A stretch of DNA of 64,000 nt from an uncultured Pelagibacteraceae bacterium. Its GTDB lineage: Bacteria > Pseudomonadota > Alphaproteobacteria > Pelagibacterales > Pelagibacteraceae. The translations under genes were made by a program, and so were the position numbers. The DNA lies in contig CACMJB010000001.1 in assembly GCA_902613915.1 (NCBI GenBank), positions 1 to 64,000 of the forward strand. Direction: 5' to 3'. The notes under the pieces are model-generated. The model worked only from the letters and a program-made list of their open reading frames with translations, was not told the origin of the DNA and did not search any database. The number at the start of each line of letters is the position of its first letter. The first letter of the stretch is position 1. This document shows positions 47,057 through 56,415 of this stretch, piece after piece.

Positions 47057-48331
47057 TTAATTAGCTGACTTATTCATTGAATCAAAAAAATCAGCATTAT
47101 TTTTTGTATTTTTTAATTTTGATATTAGAAATTCAATTCCATCCATAGTGCCCATTGGACTAATAATTCTTCGCAATACATTCATCTTTGAAAGATCATC
47201 TTTTTCAAATAATAATTCTTCTCTTCTTGTTCCAGATCTAGTAATATCTAGTGCAGGATATATCCTTTTGTCTGCAACTTTTCTATCAAGTATTAACTCT
47301 GAATTACCAGTTCCTTTAAACTCCTCAAAAATTACCTCGTCCATTCTGCTCCCTGTGTCGATTAAAGCTGTGGAAATTATAGTTAAAGACCCACCTTCCT
47401 CTACGTTTCGAGCTGCACCAAAAAATCTTTTGGGTCTCTGAAGTGCATTAGCATCAACACCACCAGTTAAAACTTTTCCTGAGCTTGGTATCACGGCATT
47501 ATATGCTCTTCCTAATCTTGTAATTGAATCTAATAAAATTACTACATCCTTTTTATGTTCAACTAATCTCTTTGCTTTTTCAATTACCATCTCTGCTACA
47601 GCTACGTGCCTTGAGGCTGGTTCGTCAAAAGTTGATGCAACTACTTCGCCTTTTACCGATCTTTGCATATCTGTTACTTCCTCTGGTCTTTCATCAATTA
47701 ACAGAACCATCAAATAACATTCGGGATGATTTGCTGTAATTGATTGAGCGATGTTTTGAAGAATAATTGTTTTCCCAGCTCTAGGAGGCGAAACTATTAA
47801 TGAACGTTGTCCTTTACCGATTGGACTAACTAGATCTATAAGTCTAGCTGTATTATCTGGTTTTTTCTCAACTTTTGTACTTTCAACCTCTAACTTTATC
47901 CTCTCGTTAGGATAAAGAGGTGTTAAATTGTCAAAAGCAATTTTATTTTTTCCTTTTTCAGGTTCGTCAAAATTAATTTTATTTACCTTTAATAAAGCGA
48001 AATATCTTTCTGCATCTTTTGGACCTCTAATTTCTCCCTCAACCGAGTCTCCTGTTCTTAAGCCAAATCTTCTTATTTGGCTTGGGCTTACATAAATATC
48101 GTCTGGACCTGGTAAATAATTAGACTCTATTGCTCTTAAAAACCCAAAACCATCTTGTAAAACTTCTAATACACCTGTAGCAGTAATTTGCTCATTTTTT
48201 TCAGCTAACTTTTTTAATATAGCAAAAAGAATTTCTTGTTTTCTTAATGTGCTTGGGTTTTCAATTCCAAGCTTTTCGGCTTCATTAATAAGCTCTGCAG
48301 GATTCTTCTTTTTTAATTCTTGTAGGTTCAT
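47057..48331 (-). CDS. rho: Transcription termination factor Rho
   Basis: The 424-residue hexameric RNA helicase has an N-terminal RNA-binding OB fold ([15 protein letters not shown]), Walker [11 protein letters not shown], Walker [17 protein letters not shown], and the R-loop EELLFEKDD. It ends Rho-dependent transcripts. Strong intrinsic terminators are few in this window, so Rho may do much of the work. It is the distal gene of the leftward hemE-hemH-hemJ-rho run beside the origin. Confidence 0.97.
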   Translation of the reverse strand: MNLQELKKKNPAELINEAEKLGIENPSTLRKQEILFAILKKLAEKNEQITATGVLEVLQDGFGFLRAIESNYLPGPDDIYVSPSQIRRFGLRTGDSVEGEIRGPKDAERYFALLKVNKINFDEPEKGKNKIAFDNLTPLYPNERIKLEVESTKVEKKPDNTARLIDLVSPIGKGQRSLIVSPPRAGKTIILQNIAQSITANHPECYLMVLLIDERPEEVTDMQRSVKGEVVASTFDEPASRHVAVAEMVIEKAKRLVEHKKDVVILLDSITRLGRAYNAVIPSSGKVLTGGVDANALQRPKRFFGAARNVEEGGSLTIISTALIDTGSRMDEVIFEEFKGTGNSELILDRKVADKRIYPALDITRSGTRREELLFEKDDLSKMNVLRRIISPMGTMDGIEFLISKLKNTKNNADFFDSMNKSAN

Positions 48332-48397
48332 GAAATTGTGTTGATTAGTAGGAAAGTGTTAAAAATATATGACTTTTTTAAAAAAATTCAAGGCCTA

Positions 48398-48832
48398 TTA
48401 TAAAGGTTTAAAAACAACAGCAAATACAACAAATATTAGTATGACTGTCGGCACTTCATTAATAATTCTATAGAATTTTGCGGATTTTGTGTTTGTAGAG
48501 TTTTTTAGGGCAACACGACATTTTCCTAAATATTCGTTATAACCTGTTAAAATAATCACTAATATTATCTTGATTTGCATCCATAATTGAGAAAAAATTT
48601 CAAATCCATTAATATGAATTAATATTAATCCAAAAACCCAGGTCAATATCATAGCTGGTCTCATAATGTAAAAAAGTAATCTTCTCTCCATTGTTTCAAA
48701 AATTTCTGTTGCTTCTTTTTTTTCTTTATTCTCTACATGATAAACAAAAATACGTGGCAAGTATAATAATCCGGCAATCCAAGATATTGCTGCGATCAAG
48801 TGGAGTGATTTAAATAAAAGGTAAAAGTTCAT
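48398..48832 (-). CDS. hemJ: Protoporphyrinogen oxidase HemJ
   Basis: The 144-residue, four-helix membrane protein has the HemJ pattern: KSLHLIAAISWIAGLLYLPR and YIMRPAMILTWVFGL. HemJ oxidises protoporphyrinogen IX to protoporphyrin IX in bacteria lacking HemG or HemY. Placement one base after hemH, which uses its product, supports the call. Confidence 0.9.
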   Translation of the reverse strand: MNFYLLFKSLHLIAAISWIAGLLYLPRIFVYHVENKEKKEATEIFETMERRLLFYIMRPAMILTWVFGLILIHINGFEIFSQLWMQIKIILVIILTGYNEYLGKCRVALKNSTNTKSAKFYRIINEVPTVILIFVVFAVVFKPL

Positions 48833-49825
48833 TTAAATATATTTTCTCACAAGCATCTCAAGCAAATTGATATGATCTGAATTATCATTAAGGCATGGTA
48901 TTAAATCAAAGTTTTTACCACCATTTTCCATGAAGCTTTCTCTTCCTTGAATATCTATTTCTTCTAGGGTTTCTACACAATCTGAAGCAAAACCTGGGCA
49001 AATAACTAATAAGTTTTTAACTCCTTTGCTCGGCAAACTTTCTAAGGTTTTATCTGTATAAGGTGTTAGCCATTCTTGAGGGCCAAACCTTGACTGAAAA
49101 GTTGTCTGAATATCTATTTCATTAAAGCTTTCTTTCATAAGTCTCGTAGTTTTATGACAGTAACAATGGTATGGATCTCCCTTATCAAAATATTTTTTTG
49201 GAATGCCATGATATGAAGAAATAATTAAATCTGGTTTCCATCTTATTTTTCCTAATTTTTCTTTAACACTCTTTATAAGTGCATTTATGTATATTGGCTC
49301 ACTTTCATAATGAGGTATAACTTGTAAACTTGGTTGCCACCTCATGCCCATGAGCGACCTATAAACCTCATCACAAACAGTTGCTGTCGTTGCAGCCGCA
49401 TATTGTGGATACAAAGGAAGGATTATTATATTCTCACAACCGGCATCTTTAAGAATATTAAGTTTTGATTTTATGCTCGGGTTTCCATATCTCATTGCAA
49501 AATCGACAATAATTTTTTCATTTCCTATCTTGCTATTTAGTTTTTCTGCTTGGCTTCTTGTAAAATAAAGCAAAGGAGACTCGTTAGACTCTTTTCTCCA
49601 AATTTTTTTATACGCGTGTGCTGTTTTAGATGGTCTAAAAGTAAGTATAAATAAGTTTAAAATAATTTGCCACAATATAGGATTAACTTCTATTACTCTT
49701 CTATCAGAAAGAAATTCCTTTAGATATTTTCTTATATCCCACCAACTTGTAGAATCTGGTGTTCCCAAATTTATTAAAAGGACTCCTGTTTTACCAAATT
49801 TTACTTCTGGATGACCGTTTTGCAT
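48833..49825 (-). CDS. hemH: Ferrochelatase
   Basis: The 330-residue enzyme inserts Fe2+ into protoporphyrin IX. It has the N-terminal LLINLGTPDS, the catalytic His motif SSYHGIPKKYF and the metal-site FASDCVETLEEIDI. It is preceded by hemE with a two-base gap and followed immediately by hemJ, so the last haem steps are co-expressed. Confidence 0.96.
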   Translation of the reverse strand: MQNGHPEVKFGKTGVLLINLGTPDSTSWWDIRKYLKEFLSDRRVIEVNPILWQIILNLFILTFRPSKTAHAYKKIWRKESNESPLLYFTRSQAEKLNSKIGNEKIIVDFAMRYGNPSIKSKLNILKDAGCENIIILPLYPQYAAATTATVCDEVYRSLMGMRWQPSLQVIPHYESEPIYINALIKSVKEKLGKIRWKPDLIISSYHGIPKKYFDKGDPYHCYCHKTTRLMKESFNEIDIQTTFQSRFGPQEWLTPYTDKTLESLPSKGVKNLLVICPGFASDCVETLEEIDIQGRESFMENGGKNFDLIPCLNDNSDHINLLEMLVRKYI

Positions 49826-49827
49826 TA

Positions 49828-50832
49828 TTAATACTCTCTGTAAAATTTTATTAATTTATGTACTTTGTCTGGGTTTGTTTCTGGTAGCATACCATGTCCT
49901 AGATTAAAAACATAAGGCAAACCTTTGAATGCGTCTAAATATTTTTTAGCATTATCGTAGATTTCCTCATCCGACAGTAATAAAATTTTTGGGTCTAATC
50001 CCCCTTGAATTACTGTTTCTTTTAGATTTTCTTTTGCCCACTTAGGGTCAACACTGTAATCTATATTTATTCCGTCTGGTTTAACTAAATTATTAAAATT
50101 TTTATAGTTTTCTTTTATACCTCTTGGAAAACAGATTACTGGTATCCCTTTCTTTTTACAAAAATCAACGATTTTAAAATTTGGCACATAGCAAAAATTA
50201 TTAAGATCTTCTTGTGGTATCAATCCAGCCCAAGATTCAAAAATTTGAACTACGTCAGCTCCCGCCCTAATTTGATTTTCAATATGTAAACAAAGATAAT
50301 TAATTAACTTTTCTAATATCAAGCTAACTTCTTTTTTTTGTTTATTAATTATTTTTAAATCAATTTCATTTTTATTTTGTTTAGCTCCAATCATGTATAT
50401 TAACAAAGTCCATGGAGCTCCTATAAAAGATATTAATGATTTTTCTTTATTTAATTTTTTTCTAGTAATTTCTATCGCTTTATAGACTGGTTTAAGTTTT
50501 TCAATAAATTCAAGATCATTATTTTTTAAAAATTTATCTAAATTAAAAGTTTCTAATTTTGGCCCATGATTTTTTAAAAATTCAACTTTTTGATTAAGGG
50601 CATAAGGTACCATCAAAATATCCGAAAAAATTATTGCGGAATCCAAATTAAATCTCTGAATAGGTTGTAAGGTAATTTCTGAACTCAACTCGCTATTTAG
50701 GCAAAGATTAATAAAGTTTTGGTTTTGTGATCTAATTTTTCGAAATTCAGGTAAATATCGACCTGCTTGTCTCATAAACCATACTGATTTACAAATTTTT
50801 TTATTTATTAAAATTTCTTTAAGATTATTCAT
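49828..50832 (-). CDS. hemE: Uroporphyrinogen decarboxylase
   Basis: The 334-residue TIM-barrel enzyme has the N-terminal VWFMRQAGRYLPEFR signature, IFSDILMVP, IGAPWTLLIYM and the C-terminal NLGHGMLPETNPDKV. It converts uroporphyrinogen III to coproporphyrinogen III. It is the first leftward gene at the probable origin; hemE flanks the origin in Caulobacter and Rickettsia. Confidence 0.96.
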   Translation of the reverse strand: MNNLKEILINKKICKSVWFMRQAGRYLPEFRKIRSQNQNFINLCLNSELSSEITLQPIQRFNLDSAIIFSDILMVPYALNQKVEFLKNHGPKLETFNLDKFLKNNDLEFIEKLKPVYKAIEITRKKLNKEKSLISFIGAPWTLLIYMIGAKQNKNEIDLKIINKQKKEVSLILEKLINYLCLHIENQIRAGADVVQIFESWAGLIPQEDLNNFCYVPNFKIVDFCKKKGIPVICFPRGIKENYKNFNNLVKPDGINIDYSVDPKWAKENLKETVIQGGLDPKILLLSDEEIYDNAKKYLDAFKGLPYVFNLGHGMLPETNPDKVHKLIKFYREY

Positions 50833-51103
50833 TAAATAATAAAAAGTTTATAAGTGTAATAAATGTTTTAGGTCCTGTTATTTAGTTATATAACGAATTA
50901 TACATTTTTTATACATAAGTCCGTTTATAATTATCCTTTATATGAGTGATTTTCGAACGTTTACCGATCTTATAAACATTGAAAAAAGCATATTATTAAC
51001 ATTCAACAAAATGTTTAAATAGTGTTAATTAATGTTAGTTATTTTTTCTTCTTTTTTTTTAATATGTAGAAAACTAACTAATTAATATTTTATTAACAAA
51101 GTT
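50833..51103. other. Probable chromosomal replication origin (oriC)
   Basis: The 271-base AT-rich gap separates leftward hemE from rightward ppsR. In Caulobacter and Rickettsia the origin lies between hemE and the DUF299 (ppsR) gene. Repeats resembling DnaA boxes (consensus TTATNCACA) occur: TTATACATA at 50909-50917, TTATAAACA at 50970-50978, TTATTAACA at 50993-51001 and 51090-51098, and an inverted TGTTAATTA at 51023-51031, each one mismatch from the consensus or from TTATTAACA. A T-rich tract at about 51040-51060 could be an unwinding element. Box quality is modest; synteny carries most of the weight. Confidence 0.75.
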
Positions 51104-51922
51104 ATGAACGAAAAATACAATGTATATCTTGTGTCTGACTCAACTGGTGAAACGTTAGATAGAATATTTTTATCTTTAAAATCACAATTTTCTAACTTCG
51201 AATATAATAAGAAAGAATTTGCTTTTGTAAGAACCGAGCAGCAAATAGATAAAATTATCAAAGAATGTAATCAAATAGATAATGCTATAATATTATATAC
51301 AATTGTTGAGACTAAATTGGCTAAATACCTTGCAAATCAGAGTGAAAAATTTACTGTTCCTTGTTTTGGAGTTTTAGGAAACTTAATTTTAAGCTTCTCT
51401 AAATTACTTAATCAAAAAGCCATTCATAAACCAAGCGCTCAACACGTTTTAGATGACGATTATTATAAAAGAATAGAGGCTATTCAATTTACAATGTCGC
51501 ACGATGATGGAAAAAAAATAGACGATATTAATAATGCAGATGTAATTTTGTTAGGTGTGAGCAGAACCAGCAAAACCCCAACTTCTATATATCTAGCCAA
51601 CAGGGGTTACAAAACAGTAAACATTCCTCTAGTTTTGGATCAAAAAATACCTGAAAATCTAAAGTCCAACTATACTTCTTGTATAATAGGTTTGGTGGCA
51701 GATCCTGAGAGATTATCTGATATTAGGCGAAATAGAGTAGCAATAATGAAGGACCAAAAACTCAAAGAGTACACCGATCTAGATGCAATAAAAAAAGAGG
51801 TTGAAGATTCTAAAAAACTTTTTAAAAAAAATAATTGGCCAGTAATCGATGTTACAAGGAGATCTGTAGAGGAAACGGCTGCTTCGATTTTAAAGATCAT
51901 TGACATAAAAAGAAATAAATGA
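51104..51922 (+). CDS. ppsR: Pyruvate-phosphate dikinase / PEP synthase regulatory protein (DUF299)
   Basis: The 272-residue kinase/phosphotransferase starts VYLVSDSTGETLDR and has the P-loop GVSRTSKTPTS with IYLANRGYKTVN. It reversibly phosphorylates pyruvate phosphate dikinase or PEP synthase, adjusting gluconeogenesis from small acids. It is the first rightward gene at the origin and overlaps maf by four bases. Confidence 0.95.
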   Translation: MNEKYNVYLVSDSTGETLDRIFLSLKSQFSNFEYNKKEFAFVRTEQQIDKIIKECNQIDNAIILYTIVETKLAKYLANQSEKFTVPCFGVLGNLILSFSKLLNQKAIHKPSAQHVLDDDYYKRIEAIQFTMSHDDGKKIDDINNADVILLGVSRTSKTPTSIYLANRGYKTVNIPLVLDQKIPENLKSNYTSCIIGLVADPERLSDIRRNRVAIMKDQKLKEYTDLDAIKKEVEDSKKLFKKNNWPVIDVTRRSVEETAASILKIIDIKRNK

Positions 51923-52503
51923 AAATAATTTTAGCCTCTAAAAGCGGTGTTAGAAAACAAATTTTAGACAAGTATAAGATTGATAATGAAGTGATGGTTT
52001 CAAATGTGGACGAAGATGAGATTAAAGACTCGCTTCTTGCAGAAGGAGCTGAACCATTAATTATTTCTAAAAATCTTGCTGAAATAAAATCTATTAAAGT
52101 AAGTAATAAAAATCCAGATCGTTTAGTGCTTGGCGCTGACAGTGTTGTCTCATTAAATAATGAACTAGTAAATAAACCTAAATCAAGAGAAGAAGCCTTC
52201 TCAATTTTAAAAAAACTTAATAACTCGACACATTACTTAATAAGTTCGGTTTGTATTTCGAAAAACGGAGCTATGGTTTGGAATCACACCGATTCTTCGG
52301 AATTGAAAATGAAAAATCTAGACGATTCTTCGTTGTCAAAATATTTAGATAAAATAAAAACAGAAACGTTATTAGCTTACGGAGTATACCAAATCGAGGC
52401 AGACGGATTAGAATTATTTGAATATGTTAAAGGAGACAAAGATTCTATTATGGGTTTACCCATTAAAGAAATAATAAATTATATAGATCAATTGAAAAAA
52501 TGA
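51919..52503 (+). CDS. maf: Maf-family nucleotide pyrophosphatase
   Basis: The 194-residue protein starts MKIILASKSGVRKQIL and has GADSVVSLNNELVNKP and GVYQIEADGLELFEYVKGD. Maf proteins hydrolyse dTTP/UTP or modified nucleotides in house-cleaning. It overlaps ppsR and aroE by four bases each, forming the tightly packed origin-proximal run. Confidence 0.92.
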   Translation: MKIILASKSGVRKQILDKYKIDNEVMVSNVDEDEIKDSLLAEGAEPLIISKNLAEIKSIKVSNKNPDRLVLGADSVVSLNNELVNKPKSREEAFSILKKLNNSTHYLISSVCISKNGAMVWNHTDSSELKMKNLDDSSLSKYLDKIKTETLLAYGVYQIEADGLELFEYVKGDKDSIMGLPIKEIINYIDQLKK

Positions 52504-53318
52504 AAAAAAAATTTGGAATTATTGGAAATCCTATAAAACATTCTCTTTCGCCCGTGTTGCATAATTATTGGTTTGAGAAGTATGGCGTAGATGCAAGCTA
52601 TTCAATAATAGAAGCAAAAGATGAAAATTTAAAAGATATTGTAAAGAAAATTAGAAATCGTGAATTGGCGGGCATCAATGTTACTTTACCTTTTAAACAA
52701 AAAATTATTAATCAAACCGATAAAATTATTAATGATGCTGAACTTACAGGATCGGTAAATACTGTTTTGTTAGATAATGATAAAATTATTGGAGAAAATA
52801 CTGATGTATTTGGATTGCAGGCTGCATATCTTAAAGAGATTGATACCAGTTCACATAAAAGTGCTCTGATTATTGGAGCTGGAGGAGTTTCTCCATCGGT
52901 AATTTTATCTCTTCAAAAATCAGGGATTAAAGAAATATCAATAACAAATCGAACTAATGAAAAATGTATTTTTTTAAAAAAAAGATTTCCTTTTCTCAAC
53001 ATAGCTCTTTGGGGAGACCTTAAAGACGAGATAAAAAAATTTGATATAATTATAAATGCTACAAGTTTGGGTTTAAAAAATGGGGATGATTTTGATTTCA
53101 ACTTTTCAAACACGAAGGAAAATATTTTTTATATCGATACAATTTATAATCCTTTAGAAACAAAGACTTATAAATTTCTCAAAGAAGAAGGCAGAAAGGT
53201 TTTCAATGGTCTCGATATGTTTATTTATCAAGGACAAAAATCTTTTTACCTATGGAATAAAATTAATCCAGAGATTGATAATAAGTTAATCGAACTATTA
53301 AATTCAAAGCTTAAATGA
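52500..53318 (+). CDS. aroE: Shikimate dehydrogenase
   Basis: The 272-residue NADPH enzyme of chorismate synthesis has GNPIKHSLSPVLHNYWF, the catalytic Lys in NVTLPFKQKI, the Asp in GENTDVFGLQ, and the nucleotide loop IIGAGGVSPSVI. Length is normal. It overlaps maf by four bases and coaE by four. Confidence 0.96.
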   Translation: MKKKFGIIGNPIKHSLSPVLHNYWFEKYGVDASYSIIEAKDENLKDIVKKIRNRELAGINVTLPFKQKIINQTDKIINDAELTGSVNTVLLDNDKIIGENTDVFGLQAAYLKEIDTSSHKSALIIGAGGVSPSVILSLQKSGIKEISITNRTNEKCIFLKKRFPFLNIALWGDLKDEIKKFDIIINATSLGLKNGDDFDFNFSNTKENIFYIDTIYNPLETKTYKFLKEEGRKVFNGLDMFIYQGQKSFYLWNKINPEIDNKLIELLNSKLK

Positions 53319-53881
53319 TTAAAATTGGGATCACAGGTTCATTGGCATCTGGCAAATCTACAGCTAGCAAATTTTTGTCTAGTAAGCGCGGTCCTTTATT
53401 TAGTGCTGATAGTGCAGTCAAAGAACTTTATAAAAGCCCTAGTTTCAAGAGTTTGATTAGCAAAAAGTTCAAAATAAAAAACAATAATCAAATTAAAAAA
53501 AATCTAAAAAAAATAATTTTTAATAATAGAGCCGAACTTAAAAAATTAGAAAAAATAATTCATCCTTTGGTAAGAAAAAAAATGAAAAAATTTTCATATA
53601 AAAACAAGAATAAAAAATTTTTATTTTATGAAATTCCACTCCTAATTGAGAGTAAGCTTATGAAATATTTTGATAAAATAATTTTTATAAAATCAAAAAA
53701 GCAACTTAGATTAAAAAGATTTAAGTCAAAGAATGGAGACAAAAAATTATTTAATATATTAAATAATAAGCAAATGAGAGATAATAAAAAAATTAAGTTT
53801 TGCGATTACGTTGTTGTGAATGAAAAGAATTTAAAGATTTTAAAAAAAGATCTATCAACTATAATATCTAAATATGAATGA
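53315..53881 (+). CDS. coaE: Dephospho-CoA kinase
   Basis: The 188-residue P-loop kinase begins IKIGITGSLASGKSTASKFL and has FSADSAVKELY, HPLVRKKM and a conserved FYEIPLLIE. It makes the last step of coenzyme A. The protein is extremely Lys/Asn-rich in its middle part. It overlaps dnaQ by eight bases. Confidence 0.94.
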   Translation: MIKIGITGSLASGKSTASKFLSSKRGPLFSADSAVKELYKSPSFKSLISKKFKIKNNNQIKKNLKKIIFNNRAELKKLEKIIHPLVRKKMKKFSYKNKNKKFLFYEIPLLIESKLMKYFDKIIFIKSKKQLRLKRFKSKNGDKKLFNILNNKQMRDNKKIKFCDYVVVNEKNLKILKKDLSTIISKYE

Positions 53882-54533
53882 AGTCTTTTTAGATACTGAA
53901 ACTACAGGGTTGTCATTTAAGGAAGGCCATAAGGTTGTTGAGATTGCCTGTATCGAAACTAAAGATTTAATTCCTACAGGAAAAGTATTTCATAAATTAA
54001 TTAACCCAAAAAGAAGTATGCCAAGCGAGGCATTTAACGTTCATGGTTTTTCAGAAGAATTTCTTAAAGATAAAGATACATTCGATATTATCGCTGATGA
54101 ATTTTTAAATTTTGTAAAAGATAAAAAAATTATAATTCATAATGCACCTTTTGATTTAGGATTCTTAGATGGAGAACTAGGATTACTTAAAAAAGAAAAA
54201 ATGGATAGAAAGTTAGTAATCGACTCATTAGAGGTCGCTAGAAATAAATTTCCCGGTACATCAAATTCACTAGATGCATTATGTAAAAAGTTCAATATAG
54301 ATCTTTCACGTAGGACAAAACATAATGCTTTGTTAGATTGTGAATTGTTAAGAGAAGTCTACATACATTTGCTAGGTGCCAAAGAGCCAAAATTTGATCT
54401 TACTAATAATATTGAAGCTCAGAGTTTAAATAAAACTAAAGATTATAGCAATACAATCGTGAAAATCTCAGAAGATGAAATTAAAAAACACAAAGACTTT
54501 TTAAAGTCTGAATTAAGAAAAAATTTTTATTGA
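53874..54533 (+). CDS. dnaQ: DNA polymerase III epsilon subunit (proofreading exonuclease)
   Basis: The 219-residue protein has the DEDD motifs: Exo I FLDTETTG (D7, E9), Exo II HNAPFDLGFLD and Exo III HNALLDCELL. It lacks nothing obvious; the C-terminal tail would bind the alpha subunit. It is the last gene of the ppsR-maf-aroE-coaE-dnaQ run, and its 3' end overlaps the convergent secB by seven bases. Confidence 0.94.
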   Translation: MNEVFLDTETTGLSFKEGHKVVEIACIETKDLIPTGKVFHKLINPKRSMPSEAFNVHGFSEEFLKDKDTFDIIADEFLNFVKDKKIIIHNAPFDLGFLDGELGLLKKEKMDRKLVIDSLEVARNKFPGTSNSLDALCKKFNIDLSRRTKHNALLDCELLREVYIHLLGAKEPKFDLTNNIEAQSLNKTKDYSNTIVKISEDEIKKHKDFLKSELRKNFY

Positions 54534-54946
54534 ACTTTTCTCATCTTATATAATTTTTCAAAATCTACAGTCTCATTTATTTTTACATCTTTGAAACCAG
54601 AATTTTCAAATAAAAAAACAAAAATCTGTCTTAACTCAGAATAAATTTCACTTGGAACATTTATTAATATAATTTTTTCCATTTCTTCTTTTTGAATATT
54701 TTCATTTTCTAGCTCTACAATAGTAGAGTAAATGATTTTAGTATTTATTTTTTCAAAATCATCTTTTATCGGCGTTAAACTCAAACTGGTTAACACTTCA
54801 ATTATATTTTGTTTAACTTGGGTACTTTTAATATCAATATTTATTTTGTAGTTAGATATATTTTTAGAGAGAAGAAAAAATGTTTTTGGGTTAGGAATGT
54901 TAAAGTTTAAATCCTTTATATATTTTCCAATTATTTTATAGCTCAT
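54527..54946 (-). CDS. secB: Protein-export chaperone SecB
   Basis: The 139-residue protein has the SecB fold pattern: YIKDLNFNIPNP at the N-terminus, IIYSTIVELEN, and a helical ILINVPSEIYSELRQIFVFLFENSGF. It is shorter than the 155-165 residues usual in alphaproteobacteria and lacks their acidic C-terminal end. Position beside dnaQ near the origin is typical. It overlaps fxsA by 11 bases. Confidence 0.85.
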   Translation of the reverse strand: MSYKIIGKYIKDLNFNIPNPKTFFLLSKNISNYKINIDIKSTQVKQNIIEVLTSLSLTPIKDDFEKINTKIIYSTIVELENENIQKEEMEKIILINVPSEIYSELRQIFVFLFENSGFKDVKINETVDFEKLYKMRKVQ

Positions 54947-55355
54947 CTTTTTTATGATCCACTATTTCTCCATCGATAGTCTCATCCTCATGTTTCACTA
55001 CTGTTTCAGATTTATTTTTTAAAACCAAACTAAATATTATTCTTCTAGTAAAAGGAATTAATAATAAGAACCCAATTAAATCTGTAAAGAAACCTGGTAT
55101 TATCAGAAGGAGTGCAGCTATAGCTATGGACGCTCCCGACATGATTTCGTAAATAGGCATTTTATTTTGGTATAAATTAACCATTCCAGATTTTAATGTT
55201 TGAATTCCCTGTAATTTTGCAAAATAGACACCAACTATTGCAGTTAGAAAAATAAGAGCGACAGTAATTAAGGCACCCACTTGTCCGCCTATTTTAATAA
55301 ATAGAAATATTTCAAGTGCAGGAAGAGCTATAAAAAATATAAAAAATGGGTTCAT
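54936..55355 (-). CDS. fxsA: FxsA family membrane protein
   Basis: The 139-residue protein has the FxsA pattern: three or four hydrophobic helices (FIFFIALPALEIFLFIKIG; ALITVALIFLTAIVGVYFAK; IIPGFFTDLIGFLLLIPFTR) and a charged cytoplasmic tail. FxsA is a membrane protein that suppresses F-plasmid exclusion of phage T7 in E. coli; its normal role is unclear. It pairs with secB here, as in several alphaproteobacteria. Confidence 0.88.
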   Translation of the reverse strand: MNPFFIFFIALPALEIFLFIKIGGQVGALITVALIFLTAIVGVYFAKLQGIQTLKSGMVNLYQNKMPIYEIMSGASIAIAALLLIIPGFFTDLIGFLLLIPFTRRIIFSLVLKNKSETVVKHEDETIDGEIVDHKKDEL

Positions 55356-55399
55356 TTGTCTGATACAAAAATATATGATTAATGTATATTTATCAAATT

Positions 55400-56002
55400 A
55401 TGAGTAACAGTTTTGGTTATATTGACATAATTTTATTAGGAATGATTGCAGGATTTATAATCTTGCGACTTAGAAGTATCTTGGGTAGAAAAACAGGTCA
55501 CGAGTCAAAAGTGTACCCAAGTTTTTCAGAGGAAAAATTCAACGTACCAAAGAAAGAAATAAAACCTGTTAAACAGAATCTCGAAACTTTAGAAGGTAAA
55601 GAAAAAAAAGAATTTTTAAAAGGAGCGGAGATTGCTTACGAAACTATTCTTACAGCCTTTGCCAGTGGAGATACTAAAAAATTCAAAGGTCTTTTAACAG
55701 CAACAATGAGCAATAATTTTAAAAGTGCTATTGATGCAAGAAATAAAGAAAACATGAAATCCGAATTTACATTTATTGGAGTAAAAGAATCTTCAGTAGA
55801 AAAATATGAAAAAGTCAAAGATGATCTATTTGCAACAGTAAAATTTGTAGCTGAAGTTATATCTGTCAAAAAAGATAAAAATAATAAGATTATCGAAGGC
55901 AGTCCAGACAAAATTAAATTTGTTTCAGATGTTTGGAAATTTACGAAAAACATTAAAAATTCAAGTCCTAACTGGTATCTAGCTGAAATCGTTAGTCAGT
56001 GA
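55400..56002 (+). CDS. Tim44-like domain protein (TimA)
   Basis: The protein of about 200 residues has an N-terminal membrane helix (IDIILLGMIAGFIILRLRS) and a Tim44-like domain from about 70 (EFLKGAEIAYETILTAFASG, FTFIGVKESSVEKYEK). The mitochondrial relative is part of the protein-import motor; alphaproteobacterial TimA is a proposed ancestor. I start at ATG 55400; an upstream ATG at 55382 would add six residues. It overlaps the smr gene by four bases. Confidence 0.85.
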   Translation: MSNSFGYIDIILLGMIAGFIILRLRSILGRKTGHESKVYPSFSEEKFNVPKKEIKPVKQNLETLEGKEKKEFLKGAEIAYETILTAFASGDTKKFKGLLTATMSNNFKSAIDARNKENMKSEFTFIGVKESSVEKYEKVKDDLFATVKFVAEVISVKKDKNNKIIEGSPDKIKFVSDVWKFTKNIKNSSPNWYLAEIVSQ

Positions 56003-56415
56003 TTAAGAAAAAAGACCTTTCAAAAGATGATAGCGAAGTTTGGCAATCGTATATTAAAAACCCAACTGACGTTTACGATAAAGACTTAGGAAACAAATCA
56101 AGAAGTAGAAAAGAAAGATTTAAATTTGACCTTCATGGTTACACATTGGATGAGGCAAATAAAAAAGTAAAAGAGATAATAATCTCTTGTTCTAAAAAGA
56201 AATATAGAGAAATTTTATTAATAACAGGCAAAGGTTTACATTCAACTTCTGGTGAAGATACATATGTTTCAAGTGATCTAAGCAAACTAAGGTATTCAGT
56301 CCCTGAATTTATAAGCTCTGACGACGAATTAAAAAATTATATTATTTCAATTGAAGAGGCTGAAAAAAAAGATGGAGGAGATGGAGCTGTCCTTATTAAG
56401 CTTAAGAATCTATAA
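55999..56415 (+). CDS. Smr-domain protein (MutS2-like C-terminal domain)
   Basis: The 138-residue protein begins at GTG 55999 inside the Tim44-like stop. The Smr domain has the [13 protein letters not shown] (LDxH) and ITGKGLHS (TGxG) motifs of a small endonuclease fold. Stand-alone Smr proteins cleave nucleic acids, with recent links to ribosome rescue. It is convergent with hslU (6-base overlap). Confidence 0.88.
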   Translation: MIKKKDLSKDDSEVWQSYIKNPTDVYDKDLGNKSRSRKERFKFDLHGYTLDEANKKVKEIIISCSKKKYREILLITGKGLHSTSGEDTYVSSDLSKLRYSVPEFISSDDELKNYIISIEEAEKKDGGDGAVLIKLKNL

